NCBI GenBank assembly: GCA_964539665.1
Contig: CAZIKB010000016.1
Location: 1 to 64,000, forward strand
Direction: 5' to 3'
Source of the DNA: CAZIKB01 sp964539665
Lineage (GTDB): Bacteria > Zhuqueibacterota > Zhuqueibacteria > Oceanimicrobiales > Oceanimicrobiaceae
DNA: 64,000 nucleotides
Shown: in pieces, positions 26,229 through 34,588 of the stretch
Layout: each line of letters begins with the position of its first letter
Position numbering within the stretch: the stretch's first letter is position 1
The notes under the pieces: generated by a model
Seen by the model: the letters and a program-made list of their open reading frames with translations, nothing else
What the model was told of the DNA's origin: nothing
Database searches by the model: none
Translations under genes and position numbers: made by a program

Positions 26229-27563
26229 TTAGGGCGAAATTTGAGATCCTGTAATTTCTTCAAAACGCCTACCTGCATAACGTGCTGAAAAAATCCAGAC
26301 GACCAGTATTCCGACTGTAAGTAATGAAAGCCAGCGAATAGCGCCAAATTGAGCGAAAATGGTGGTGATTATCAGACTCAATCCAACCGCCAACGCCTTG
26401 GCAAAACGCTGCACAAACATATCGATGAAAGCTTTGGCCTTGTATTTTTCGTTTTTTGTGGTTGGCACATATAAGGACTCTTTGGCCGATTGGTTAATAG
26501 AATAGCTGAAACCGTTATCGGCGGTATTCAGTGTAGAGCCGATCCACAAAATCGGCGCTATTAAGTAACCAACAGACCAGGTTAAGGCAGCGATTGGTAG
26601 GAATAGCAACGCCACGCCCACACCAAAACGGGTCATGACAAAACTGGTCAGAAATAATTGCACCAGCATAGAAGTAATATTCGTGATTAAAAACGCTGTG
26701 GCAAATTGCCGTCCGATGGCGTCCCCGTCCAGATAATATGAGATAGTTTCTGTGAACTGAAAATCCATGATGGTAGACACCATCTCATAAAGCCCAACGA
26801 TTCCGACTATCGCTAACAGATACGAAGATCCGAGGACCAGTTTACCTCCTTCAAGCGCGGGATTGCCTTTTTTAGAAATTTCTGGTTCCGGAGACTCTTT
26901 GATTTTTGTATTTTCCCGGTCTTTTTTGCTCACCATCTTTCCCGCTATCTGCCCTACTGCAATAATCATCACCGCTATTACCAAACAAATCATCAGCCAT
27001 TCGCTGCGTGAAAAATCGTCTAATCTTACCCGTAAAAATGACGTGCCAAAAACTCCGCCAGCAACTCCACCAAATCCGATTAAACCATAAGCTCTTTTCG
27101 CGGTGTCTGGATTCACACTATCATTCAAAAATACGAAGAATGTGGCTACCATCAATGTACTGAATAAATCGCCAAACAAGTAAAATGTCCAGACGGTCAG
27201 GCTGCTCGGAGCGTTTAAAACTTGTGCATAAACCAAATATGACACTATGAAAAACAAGGAAAAGATAGTGGTTAGTTGTTGGCGAACAAATCTTCGTACT
27301 AACAGAGAGAAAACTACAACTGCTAAAAAAGCGACAGCCATATTTAGTACTTTGGCTAAAAGTTCTGCCTGAGAGGCCAGCATGTGCCAATTAAAAAGAT
27401 CAAAACCACTTTTATCATAATATTGAATAAAAATTGATTTTTTAATGGGTTTTAGAATCCAAAAACTGGTGATCACCAGAAAGAAATAGAAAGACATCAA
27501 TAAAGAAAAAGGCAGTTCTTCTTTTTTTAGATTGAACATAGCTTTAAATGGATTAACACTCAT
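26229..27563 (-). CDS. ATP/ADP translocase (NTT/Tlc)-like membrane carrier
   Basis: 444 residues with about 11-12 membrane helices. The N-terminal LVITSFWILKPIKKSIFI segment and later SAKESLYVPTTKNEKYKAKAFIDMFVQRFAKA are characteristic of the nucleotide-transporter/MFS-like family known from obligate intracellular bacteria and plastids. A hydrophilic loop (about 215-245) separates the two halves. Free-living bacteria also encode such proteins with unknown substrate, so energy parasitism cannot be inferred. The gene is monocistronic, convergent with the upstream outer-membrane gene. Confidence 0.82.
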   Translation of the reverse strand: MSVNPFKAMFNLKKEELPFSLLMSFYFFLVITSFWILKPIKKSIFIQYYDKSGFDLFNWHMLASQAELLAKVLNMAVAFLAVVVFSLLVRRFVRQQLTTIFSLFFIVSYLVYAQVLNAPSSLTVWTFYLFGDLFSTLMVATFFVFLNDSVNPDTAKRAYGLIGFGGVAGGVFGTSFLRVRLDDFSRSEWLMICLVIAVMIIAVGQIAGKMVSKKDRENTKIKESPEPEISKKGNPALEGGKLVLGSSYLLAIVGIVGLYEMVSTIMDFQFTETISYYLDGDAIGRQFATAFLITNITSMLVQLFLTSFVMTRFGVGVALLFLPIAALTWSVGYLIAPILWIGSTLNTADNGFSYSINQSAKESLYVPTTKNEKYKAKAFIDMFVQRFAKALAVGLSLIITTIFAQFGAIRWLSLLTVGILVVWIFSARYAGRRFEEITGSQISP

Positions 27564-27765
27564 TTTATCTACCTTTCTTTTGGAGATTGCATGAAATAAA
27601 ATGATAGACTTGTTTGAATTGCCTGTCCATTACTTTTGTAAAAGTTGCAGTAAGGTATTAAATTAAATTTGCTAATACAAGGATAAATTATAAAAACCTG
27701 TAATATCTCTGTGCCTGCTTAACCACGGAATTACCCGGAGTTTACAAAGAAAAGAACACTTTTAT

Positions 27766-27848
27766 TCAGTTTAATTCGATAAAGAAATAGAATAGTAATA
27801 AATTACGCTTCTATCGAGGTTGGCTCACACATAATCCTGACAGGATTC
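27766..27848. repeat. Direct repeat, copy 1
   Basis: This 80-base stretch (from CAGTTTAATTCGATAAAG to CCTGACAGGATTC) recurs with small differences at 28161-28240, about 395 bases away. Both copies hold AAATAGAATAGTAA, CTTCTATCG and the terminal CTGACAGGATTC. They bracket a segment containing a GTCATT element and two perfect hairpins. No coding potential is evident. Confidence 0.7.
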
Positions 27849-27865
27849 GAAATCATGTCAGGGCC

Positions 27866-27949
27866 TTTGTCATTTCGAACACAGTGAGAAATCTGGGTCC
27901 ATTGAAATTATAGTATTTACAGGTTTCTCCTTTAAGTTGAAATGACAAA
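27866..27949. repeat. GTCATTTCGA-type inverted-repeat element
   Basis: The ends TTTGTCATTTCGA (27866-27878) and TTGAAATGACAAA (27937-27949) are complementary apart from one position. Internal GAGAAATCT and GGTTTCTCC form a second partial stem. It has the same design as the elements at 24781 and 39491. Confidence 0.7.
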
Positions 27950-27990
27950 ATGGAAAATTTTCGGTCAAACAATAGCAACTCAGGTTGATA

Positions 27991-28021
27991 TTTGAGAGTC
28001 ATCTTAGAGATGACTCTCAAA
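27991..28021. repeat. Perfect 14-base-pair hairpin
   Basis: TTTGAGAGTCATCT (27991-28004) and its exact complement (28008-28021) flank the three-base loop TAG. Neither side is followed by a T-run, so it is probably a repeat element rather than a terminator. Confidence 0.7.
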
Positions 28022-28056
28022 TGGCTAGTCCCTTTTTACAACTCAGGTCTATCACT

Positions 28057-28087
28057 ACCTTTGAAAGGTTTCAAACCTTTCAAAGGT
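28057..28087. repeat. Perfect 15-base-pair palindrome
   Basis: ACCTTTGAAAGGTTT (28057-28071) and its exact complement (28073-28087) are separated by a single C. Each arm is itself partly palindromic (CCTTTGAAAGG), so cruciform or protein-binding behaviour is possible. It lies 35 bases from the hairpin at 27991. Confidence 0.7.
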
Positions 28088-28160
28088 TGATTGTTCGGCC
28101 TCAGCCCCTTCTACGACTCTGGTCAATTACTACTTGCTGACCTCTCGATGTTTATCTTGG

Positions 28161-28240
28161 ATCTGTTTAATCCGCTAAAAAAATAGAATAGTAAATTAGG
28201 CTTCTATCGGGGGTGGGGCAAACTTAGCCTGACAGGATTC
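28161..28240. repeat. Direct repeat, copy 2
   Basis: Second copy of the repeat at 27766-27848, with matching TCTGTTTAATCCGCTAAA, AAATAGAATAGTAAATTA, CTTCTATCG and CTGACAGGATTC blocks. It lies about 120 bases from the terminator of the kinase-like lipoprotein gene. Confidence 0.7.
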
Positions 28241-28361
28241 TTATCTGCGGACTGCAAATTCGAAGTGGGCTGCCTGGCTGCATGTGCATTTTAAACAGAT
28301 AAATTTAACGAAATATTACATGTTGTCAACATAGTTTTAGATTTTCTGAAATTATGATGTG

Positions 28362-28394
28362 AGAAACCGAGCTTTTCAAAAAAGCTCGGTTTCT
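28362..28394 (-). terminator. Hairpin terminator of the Omp85/kinase-like operon
   Basis: A 15-base-pair perfect stem (28362-28376 with 28380-28394, core AAACCGAGCTTTT) around a three-base loop lies 15 bases after the stop of the lipoprotein gene on the minus strand. A long U-tract is lacking, but T-rich stem ends and position support a terminator. Confidence 0.7.
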
Positions 28395-28409
28395 GTTTGA
28401 GATCTGATA

Positions 28410-30149
28410 CTAATTTTCCCGTTCCAGTGTAATTATGTGCGCTGCCTTTTCATTTCCGAACGGGTAATAAAAATGCACTTTAATACTTTTTCCCCAGGAG
28501 CTGTTTCCGTCTCTGCTGGTTTGAATCTTAAAAGCCAATATCTTATCTTCCTGCTGGAGGTTGGTTTTTTCGGTCAACTGTTTTTCAATAATATGGCTCA
28601 TTTCAGAGTCTAACGACATTAACGGTTTGCCTTTAGAAATAACATAATCCGTTAGAGCTGTACCCTGGTATTCAAGTCTATATCGATAAATGGTCTGCGG
28701 CGTTGTTTCAAAACCCGCTTTTACAGCCAGATCATCAAATTCAATGATGTAATGATTGGTGCTGTTTTCAGAGAGACGAAAATTGTCCAGAGGGTTTACT
28801 TTGCTGTACCAGTGCCGGCCGGTTTTATCCCGCCGTTCGATCAGGATTTTGATGATGTATTCTTCGTCGTCTTTGTTGGCATATTCTCCGGTCTCCACTA
28901 TGGCGCGAATCTGCTCGTCTGTGAAAGACATGACTATTTTCGCTCCCCAGAAACCGTCTAGGTTGGTCGCCCTCTGAAAGGCTGGAACAGGTGTAATAAA
29001 AGCATAATTGCCAGGATTAAAAAGTCTGGATTCAAAATAGCCAGTGGAAGGGCTTATCATTCGCGGTTCTTTTTCCCAGGGTTCCACCCATAATCCCAGG
29101 GTAACAATTCTTAGCAGCATGTTGCCAAGATCCAAGGCGCCGAGATGACCTCGGCCTCTTCCAGCCAGACCGTAACCGCTGGCGCCAAGCGTCGTTCCGA
29201 AATCGATGATGTAATGCCGAATATAGCTTCTGTTCTCCTGTGTGACAAACATATCCAGGGTATTGGTTGCCTTGGTATCGGAATTGTTTAACCACGCTGC
29301 AATGACTTTGTAACCCCTGAGCTCACGGCGGTGTTGATGCGGAATGGTATCATTGGGATCATCTTTACGTTTCTTTGTATATAAAAAGCCTCCAATGGGC
29401 TTGCCTTCCAGAAACTTGCTGGCCAACACTCGATAGGCGCCATCAGGATTGCGCTGGGCTCTGGTCAGCCACTTCTGCAAATCCGCAGAATCTGCTGGTA
29501 CTTCCCGTCCCCAACGATTTTTAACCATTACATTTTCAGCGATTCGTAACTTTTTTGGATCGATAGTGGTCAGATAATTTTCCGGCGTGTTGTAGCCTGC
29601 TGCATAGACAAATTTGGTCGAAATCACCTCGGCTGCCGTCGACAGTTGAGGATATTTTTTTGAATCAAATTTGATAATATAGATATTCCCTCGGCGATCT
29701 TTTACAGTAAAGCCGGGAGTTACGCCTTCGGTTTTTGCAGCAATGACGGTCAACTGTCCTGCCACATCGGGGCCGGCTCCTCGATTAGGACCGCGCCTGA
29801 GCTCTGTTAGGGACATCGGATGTCTGGCATGTCGGTTTGTGAACCAGGATGAATTGGGCACCTCATCCACGGCGTTGAGATTTTTGGCTTGTTTAGGACT
29901 ATTGGTTAATTTTCTGATATGCCATGAAATATTTGCGTACTCATCAATTTCATGTCCGAATATGTTTTCAATGGCGTCTTCGTACAGGCTGATTTTTTTT
30001 TCTTCTGGTCTTGGAATGGACTCTCTGTCTTTTTCTTCAGTGATGATCGGTCGAAGAGTGTATTGCTTTTGGCCGGCACAATTCAGTTGGATTATAGAGA
30101 GACAGATTGCCAGTGTGTTCAAATTGTAAATTAACTGTTTTAGTCGCAT
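28410..30149 (-). CDS. Lipoprotein with protein-kinase-like motifs
   Basis: 579 residues. The signal peptide ends in lipobox LNC (22-24), so the protein is exported and lipidated. The central region has kinase-fold landmarks in order: GFTVKDRRGN then YIIK with Lys160, a possible paired Glu174 (TAAEVI), a catalytic-loop-like NNSDTKATN (288-296, Asp291 and Asn296), and IIDFG with Asp316 at the metal-binding DFG position. This pattern resembles HipA/FAM20C-type kinases more than Ser/Thr kinases (inference). About 180 residues after residue 400 match nothing I know. It is third in a tight operon with two outer-membrane barrels (two bases from the preceding gene), so it probably acts at the periplasmic face of the outer membrane. 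ATP there would be a puzzle, so a pseudokinase or another nucleotide or substrate is possible. Confidence 0.75.
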   Translation of the reverse strand: MRLKQLIYNLNTLAICLSIIQLNCAGQKQYTLRPIITEEKDRESIPRPEEKKISLYEDAIENIFGHEIDEYANISWHIRKLTNSPKQAKNLNAVDEVPNSSWFTNRHARHPMSLTELRRGPNRGAGPDVAGQLTVIAAKTEGVTPGFTVKDRRGNIYIIKFDSKKYPQLSTAAEVISTKFVYAAGYNTPENYLTTIDPKKLRIAENVMVKNRWGREVPADSADLQKWLTRAQRNPDGAYRVLASKFLEGKPIGGFLYTKKRKDDPNDTIPHQHRRELRGYKVIAAWLNNSDTKATNTLDMFVTQENRSYIRHYIIDFGTTLGASGYGLAGRGRGHLGALDLGNMLLRIVTLGLWVEPWEKEPRMISPSTGYFESRLFNPGNYAFITPVPAFQRATNLDGFWGAKIVMSFTDEQIRAIVETGEYANKDDEEYIIKILIERRDKTGRHWYSKVNPLDNFRLSENSTNHYIIEFDDLAVKAGFETTPQTIYRYRLEYQGTALTDYVISKGKPLMSLDSEMSHIIEKQLTEKTNLQQEDKILAFKIQTSRDGNSSWGKSIKVHFYYPFGNEKAAHIITLEREN

Positions 30150-30151
30150 TA

Positions 30152-31462
30152 TTAAAATTTCCTGAATCCTTTATTCAAAGAAAAATAAAACTTCAATTGC
30201 TCCCTGGACTTTGCTATTTCGATAAGCGCCACTAAATTACCATCCCGCGAACGAATGCGAAGCCCGCCGCCTACGGCATATTTAAATTGCTTCAGGTTGA
30301 ACTCTTCAAAGATATCTTCAAAAACTCGGCCTTCCTCAAAAAAAGCAAAGGCATCCATCATGCTGTGAATTGGAAAACGGTATTCAGCGCCAGCGACGAA
30401 CAGATCTTTTTCACGAAACCGGCCTAGTCTGTGGCCGCGAAAAACTTCTCGTCCTCCTAAACTGCCAAGACGATAAAAAGGAATGTGTCGGTCACCGAGG
30501 TCATTTGTAAACTCTGTTCGCAGTCGCAGTGCTAAAACCCGGTTATAAAACAGGTGAATATAACGCCACAAATCAATGGTATATTTTATGTAGCCAAGTT
30601 CGCTGCCGGCAATTTCCATGGACTGTTCGTAGGAAAAAAACTCTTCACCGCCCTTTGTTGGATTTCCAGTTCGGTTTCTGGTGTCTCGATAGATTTTAAA
30701 CAGGAAAGTAGCCATTTGCGCGCCAAACAGTCCGGGAATGGCTTCATCATACTTGGTGGCGTCAGTTATTAATGAAGGAGTTCTTGAATCGCGGCCGTCC
30801 TTTATCTTCACATCGCTGTAAGAAAATCCTGTGCTAACTATCACTTTTTTAAATGGACTGGATAGTATTGCAATCTCAAAATTATATTCCTCGTGTAAGT
30901 AGTTAGTTTCGTTATTGTTAAGCGAATGATTCCCAATACCAAAAAAGTCCTCATCCGGCTGCCTCTGGTAAAAGCCCTCTACCTGCAATCCGAATTTAGA
31001 TGAAAATAATTGCGGATGCCGCAGGCCGGCGTACGCCAGTGTTCGGGTTCGCTTGGCGTATGTGCCGGAGGCTCTTAATCTCATGCCATTCTTAAGAAAG
31101 TTGTCCTGAACAAATACCAGGCCGCCGCCGGAGATAGGTGTGAAAATGGGCCTGACTTTACGTGTGCCATCTTCGTTGGTAAGCCAGTCAGTGACTCTAA
31201 GAACCACGCCGCCAAAATCTACCACTCTTGATGTTTTACTAACACCTTTGAAAAGTAGAATGAAAGGGAAAGTGATGATTTTGCCGGGCAGCTCACCAAT
31301 ATTTTCAATTAAACTGTCTCCTGTATCCCGTTCTTCAACCGGCGTCTGTTCATCAGGTACTTTCTTTTTTTCCTGGGCAAAGCTTTGACCGGCAATATAA
31401 AATGAAAATGAGATTATAATCAGATATAAAAATAGGTTACCAGCCGTATCTTTTTTCTTCAT
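30152..31462 (-). CDS. Omp85/surface-antigen-type outer-membrane barrel
   Basis: 436 residues. A signal peptide (about 30 residues, ending near SFAQ) is followed by an acidic linker and a short soluble segment (about 50-100). A barrel of alternating strands follows. RLGSLGGREVFRGHRLGRFR carries the FRGH/LRGF-like L6 motif, and the C-terminal strand ends with Phe (GFRKF), as in outer-membrane barrels. There is no full POTRA domain. It lies between a POTRA-containing Omp85 gene (14 bases upstream) and the kinase-like lipoprotein gene, suggesting a joint role in outer-membrane assembly or secretion. Confidence 0.85.
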   Translation of the reverse strand: MKKKDTAGNLFLYLIIISFSFYIAGQSFAQEKKKVPDEQTPVEERDTGDSLIENIGELPGKIITFPFILLFKGVSKTSRVVDFGGVVLRVTDWLTNEDGTRKVRPIFTPISGGGLVFVQDNFLKNGMRLRASGTYAKRTRTLAYAGLRHPQLFSSKFGLQVEGFYQRQPDEDFFGIGNHSLNNNETNYLHEEYNFEIAILSSPFKKVIVSTGFSYSDVKIKDGRDSRTPSLITDATKYDEAIPGLFGAQMATFLFKIYRDTRNRTGNPTKGGEEFFSYEQSMEIAGSELGYIKYTIDLWRYIHLFYNRVLALRLRTEFTNDLGDRHIPFYRLGSLGGREVFRGHRLGRFREKDLFVAGAEYRFPIHSMMDAFAFFEEGRVFEDIFEEFNLKQFKYAVGGGLRIRSRDGNLVALIEIAKSREQLKFYFSLNKGFRKF

Positions 31463-31476
31463 AAAAATATATTTCT

Positions 31477-33084
31477 CTATTTAATTGAAAACTGTTGATC
31501 GACACCAATGGAAATTCCAAACCCGCCGCCTCTGCTGAGCGGCCAGGCAAAATCAATCCGTCCAACCCTGGAACGCGGGGATTTAGTGTAACCCAGTCTT
31601 AATCCCAATCCGATACTGTAATTTAAGTCTCGTAAATTAATCGATTCACCTGCCGGCCAAACATTACCAGCATCAAAAAACAGCACTCCACCAAGCGCCA
31701 CGGTTAAAATATTAATTGATGTAAAAATACGATCTTCAAAATTAAATAATATCTTTTTATTACCGGAAAATTCTCGGGCCTTAAATCCTCTTAATCCGGA
31801 ATCACCACCTAATAAAAATGGTCTGGTCACCTCTAAATCTAGGCCGTAGTTAAATTCGAAATTAAATGCCAAAGTCTGGCGGATTAATAATTTATTATAA
31901 TACTGTAGTCGTAATGAGCCCAGGGTATTTTTTTGAAAAAGAGTTTGAAATCCCAAAAAGGCAAATAAATACTGTTCATTAAAAATTTGGTGTGCTTCAC
32001 GCCTGGTCGCAGCTAATTCAAATCGCTTCACACCTTGTGGAAACGGAATACCGGTACGACCGAAGCTAATTGATGTAATGTTACCTAAAGTTAAATCCTC
32101 TGTACGTAAAAAATTATCTATTTGTTGTTCTTTTACAAAGGAAAGATTTTCGATACTCAATCTCGCTGTCGTGCTGTGAATTAATTCATCTTCGGGAATA
32201 TCATTGATATCTGTGGTGCTGCCTTCGATTGTTGAAAAATTCCTTTTCGCAAATCGGTAAGTAAGCTGAAGTCGGGTTTTTTTGAAGCGGCTGCCTAAAG
32301 CTCGTGCAGCAAACAACTGAATTTCGTCTAATTGGAATTGATATCGGTTAATTTCCTCACCTGCTTGAAATATACGTTCGGTTGCATCAAAATACGTACC
32401 TGATGCACCGCCAGCCCATTTTGTGTCTAATGAATAAAAAGGCCGCACCATTCGCCCGGAAAAGCTATTGATTAATGGACCGATAACGATTCTTTCTTCC
32501 GTAGTCCATCGAGTGGCAAAAAGTTGTGGATCGGTATATCTTAAGCTAAATTGTGTGCCAACAGAGCGTTCATGCTGCAACTCGGTGTAAATTTCTTTTC
32601 CAAAACCTAATAAATTGTATTCTTCAACTGCACCGCCATAAACAGAGCGGCCGCCGCCATGTTGAATAATAGTAGAAAGGAGAGTCGACCATTGGTCCTG
32701 GGTTACAACAGAAATATCAACAAATTCCCGTTCTTCTTTTTCCACAGTTATTTTAATATCTCCAAAATAGGCCAGTCTTCGCAGCTTGCGTTCACTCTCG
32801 TCCAGTAATTCCATGTCGAAAACATCACCAGTTTTAAAAAGCAATTCTTTTCGAATGACACTTTCTTTAGTGACGATGTGGAGACTATTTGCCCATTGGA
32901 AAAGAAATCTCGGCCTGCCGGTTATTTCAGGGAATACATCCTGCCGGTGGATTTCGATGTTTCGAATATATCTGGGATTATATGATTCTGTTGATATATT
33001 TTGCGGAAACAGCTTGTCTGCGATTCCATAAGCAAGGCACAATATAATAAATGTATAAAAAAATCGTGGTGAGTTTTTAGTCAT
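31477..33084 (-). CDS. Omp85/BamA-TamA family outer-membrane protein with one POTRA domain
   Basis: 535 residues. A signal sequence (about 1-28) is followed by one POTRA-like domain (about 38-118), with YIRNIEIHRQDVF as the first strand and the VIRKELLFKTGDVFDMELLDESERKLRRLAYFGDIKITV core. A barrel follows whose L6 loop reads GGDSGLRGFKARE (about 430-442). FDAGNVW and the final strand ending SIK are typical. It is the first gene of a three-gene minus-strand operon. BamA itself normally has five POTRAs, so this is a specialised paralogue. Confidence 0.88.
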   Translation of the reverse strand: MTKNSPRFFYTFIILCLAYGIADKLFPQNISTESYNPRYIRNIEIHRQDVFPEITGRPRFLFQWANSLHIVTKESVIRKELLFKTGDVFDMELLDESERKLRRLAYFGDIKITVEKEEREFVDISVVTQDQWSTLLSTIIQHGGGRSVYGGAVEEYNLLGFGKEIYTELQHERSVGTQFSLRYTDPQLFATRWTTEERIVIGPLINSFSGRMVRPFYSLDTKWAGGASGTYFDATERIFQAGEEINRYQFQLDEIQLFAARALGSRFKKTRLQLTYRFAKRNFSTIEGSTTDINDIPEDELIHSTTARLSIENLSFVKEQQIDNFLRTEDLTLGNITSISFGRTGIPFPQGVKRFELAATRREAHQIFNEQYLFAFLGFQTLFQKNTLGSLRLQYYNKLLIRQTLAFNFEFNYGLDLEVTRPFLLGGDSGLRGFKAREFSGNKKILFNFEDRIFTSINILTVALGGVLFFDAGNVWPAGESINLRDLNYSIGLGLRLGYTKSPRSRVGRIDFAWPLSRGGGFGISIGVDQQFSIK

Positions 33085-33356
33085 GCAAAAATTTTTTGTA
33101 ATCGAATAATTTGTTGTCCATGTGAATTTATTAATATAATTCTATTTATAGAAAATGCAAGGAAATAGTGAGAGATTGATGAAACAAGGAAGGGAAGAAA
33201 TGAGGATCTTGGGATTAGGGATATTAGGATATCAGGTAATTTGATCAAGGCAGGGGCATTAATCTACCCCTATGCCCTTGTTTCCTGTTGATGCATTTGT
33301 TCGCAAACTCAGGTGTCAAAGTAAAAGCCAGCACTTGGGTGACTGTGCCAGCATTC

Positions 33357-33389
33357 AGAAGCCGACTTTCTCGAAGAAAGTCGGCTTCT
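33357..33389 (-). terminator. Hairpin terminator of the type IX-sorted protein gene
   Basis: A perfect 15-base-pair stem (33357-33371 with 33375-33389, core GCCGACTTTCT) with loop CGA lies ten bases after the stop of the minus-strand gene starting at 34466. T/C-rich sequence flanks it. Confidence 0.75.
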
Positions 33390-33398
33390 TTCTTCAGT

Positions 33399-34466
33399 CT
33401 ATTTGAGTAACGTCATCTTCTTCACATCAACAAATCTGCCGGCTTCAATTCGATAATAATATATTCCGCTTGGGAGATGAGCTGCGTCAAATTGTATTTT
33501 GTGTTGTCCCTGACTAAACTGCTTATGCTCAATCAGTGTTGCTACTTTTTGCCCCAGCAAATTGAAAATCGTCAAAGTCACTTCAGCATTGTGAGGTAGA
33601 TTAAACGATATTTTCGTGGCTGGATTAAAAGGATTCGGGTAATTCTGGGAAAGCTCAAATTTATTGGGCGTTTGAGGATTTTCAGCAACACCTGTAACCA
33701 GAGACCTAACCTCCACCAGATCTAAAAACAGGGCGTCGCCAATAGCGAAGTTGTCCAGGACATGTTCACGAAATGCAATAAAGATATCTGCTCCGGCCTC
33801 AACAGAATCTGTCAGGGCAACACTGTATTGTTGCCAATTGTTGTTACCCGCTCCTGAAAAGCTGAGTGTTTTAACGAGTATTGTATCGACATGTGCGGTA
33901 ACAGTATCCCCTGCAGTAATTGTTTCACCCGCAGCGTTGACAGTATCATTGGCAGCAATAGTATCACGTGTGGTTATAATGTTAACGTCCAGGTTGTCCC
34001 CAAATTGTTTGAAATATTTTAAGTAAAATTTTAAAGAATCGCCGTTTTGTATATTAGTAATTTTAGGTGTAATGAGCCATTGATCAGTTGGTTGTCCAGT
34101 AGTTATTACACTGTCCGCATCCCCGGTTATCCAGGTGCATACAGCAACATTATTTCCCCCGCCGGGAGGTGTATCTATTACACTTCCCTCCGGAAATCCG
34201 GGTACTCTTGAACCAACCTCGCCTTGCTGCCAACCAGCTCCACCCTCATTGGTCACTTTTTGCCAGTTTTCTGGTGGAAAAGTTGTGCCTTCAAATGATT
34301 CTACTGACAGCTCAACAAGAGTTTTATTTAACAAACTTACGTGTGTATAGTTTTCACTTACTTCCCGTTGAGAGTCATTTTTCTTTTTTATTTGGGCGTA
34401 AATGTGACCGTTCATTAAGCCGAAAATGGTAAAAGCAATAATCAGCAGCGTAGCCAAATGTTTCAT
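33399..34466 (-). CDS. Secreted choice-of-anchor J-like protein with type IX sorting domain
   Basis: 355 residues. A signal peptide (about 1-25) is followed by a jelly-roll-type domain (about 50-250): ESFEGTTFPPENWQ at its start, WITG and DQWLITPKI in the middle, as in choice-of-anchor J/cleaved-adhesin modules. A short Thr/Asp/Ala repeat-like insertion (around 165-195) repeats DTV/DTI units. The C-terminal 90 residues are a Por-type sorting domain: LSQNYPNPFNPATKISFNLP, the VTLTIFNLLGQKVATL strand, and SGIYYYRIEAG near the end. It is expected on the cell surface or outside. The substrate or adhesion target is unknown. Confidence 0.88.
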   Translation of the reverse strand: MKHLATLLIIAFTIFGLMNGHIYAQIKKKNDSQREVSENYTHVSLLNKTLVELSVESFEGTTFPPENWQKVTNEGGAGWQQGEVGSRVPGFPEGSVIDTPPGGGNNVAVCTWITGDADSVITTGQPTDQWLITPKITNIQNGDSLKFYLKYFKQFGDNLDVNIITTRDTIAANDTVNAAGETITAGDTVTAHVDTILVKTLSFSGAGNNNWQQYSVALTDSVEAGADIFIAFREHVLDNFAIGDALFLDLVEVRSLVTGVAENPQTPNKFELSQNYPNPFNPATKISFNLPHNAEVTLTIFNLLGQKVATLIEHKQFSQGQHKIQFDAAHLPSGIYYYRIEAGRFVDVKKMTLLK

Positions 34467-34588
34467 TAATTCACCTCGATTGTAAATTCTATAATTTTAT
34501 ACAATATAATAAAAATCATGACAAAAGCAACAGACAAAGGTCGTAAAATACTACCATTTTAAACTGAAAATGTTCCTTGTATGCTTTC

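Noticed and set aside
26229..27563. Evidence for an intracellular parasitic lifestyle
   Set aside because: A single ATP/ADP-translocase-like gene among full biosynthetic and envelope genes is insufficient; many free-living bacteria carry such proteins.
27564..28409. Possible CRISPR array in the hairpin-rich gap
   Set aside because: Only two copies of the long repeat, 395 bases apart, and hairpins of different sequence; no regular repeat-spacer pattern or cas genes.
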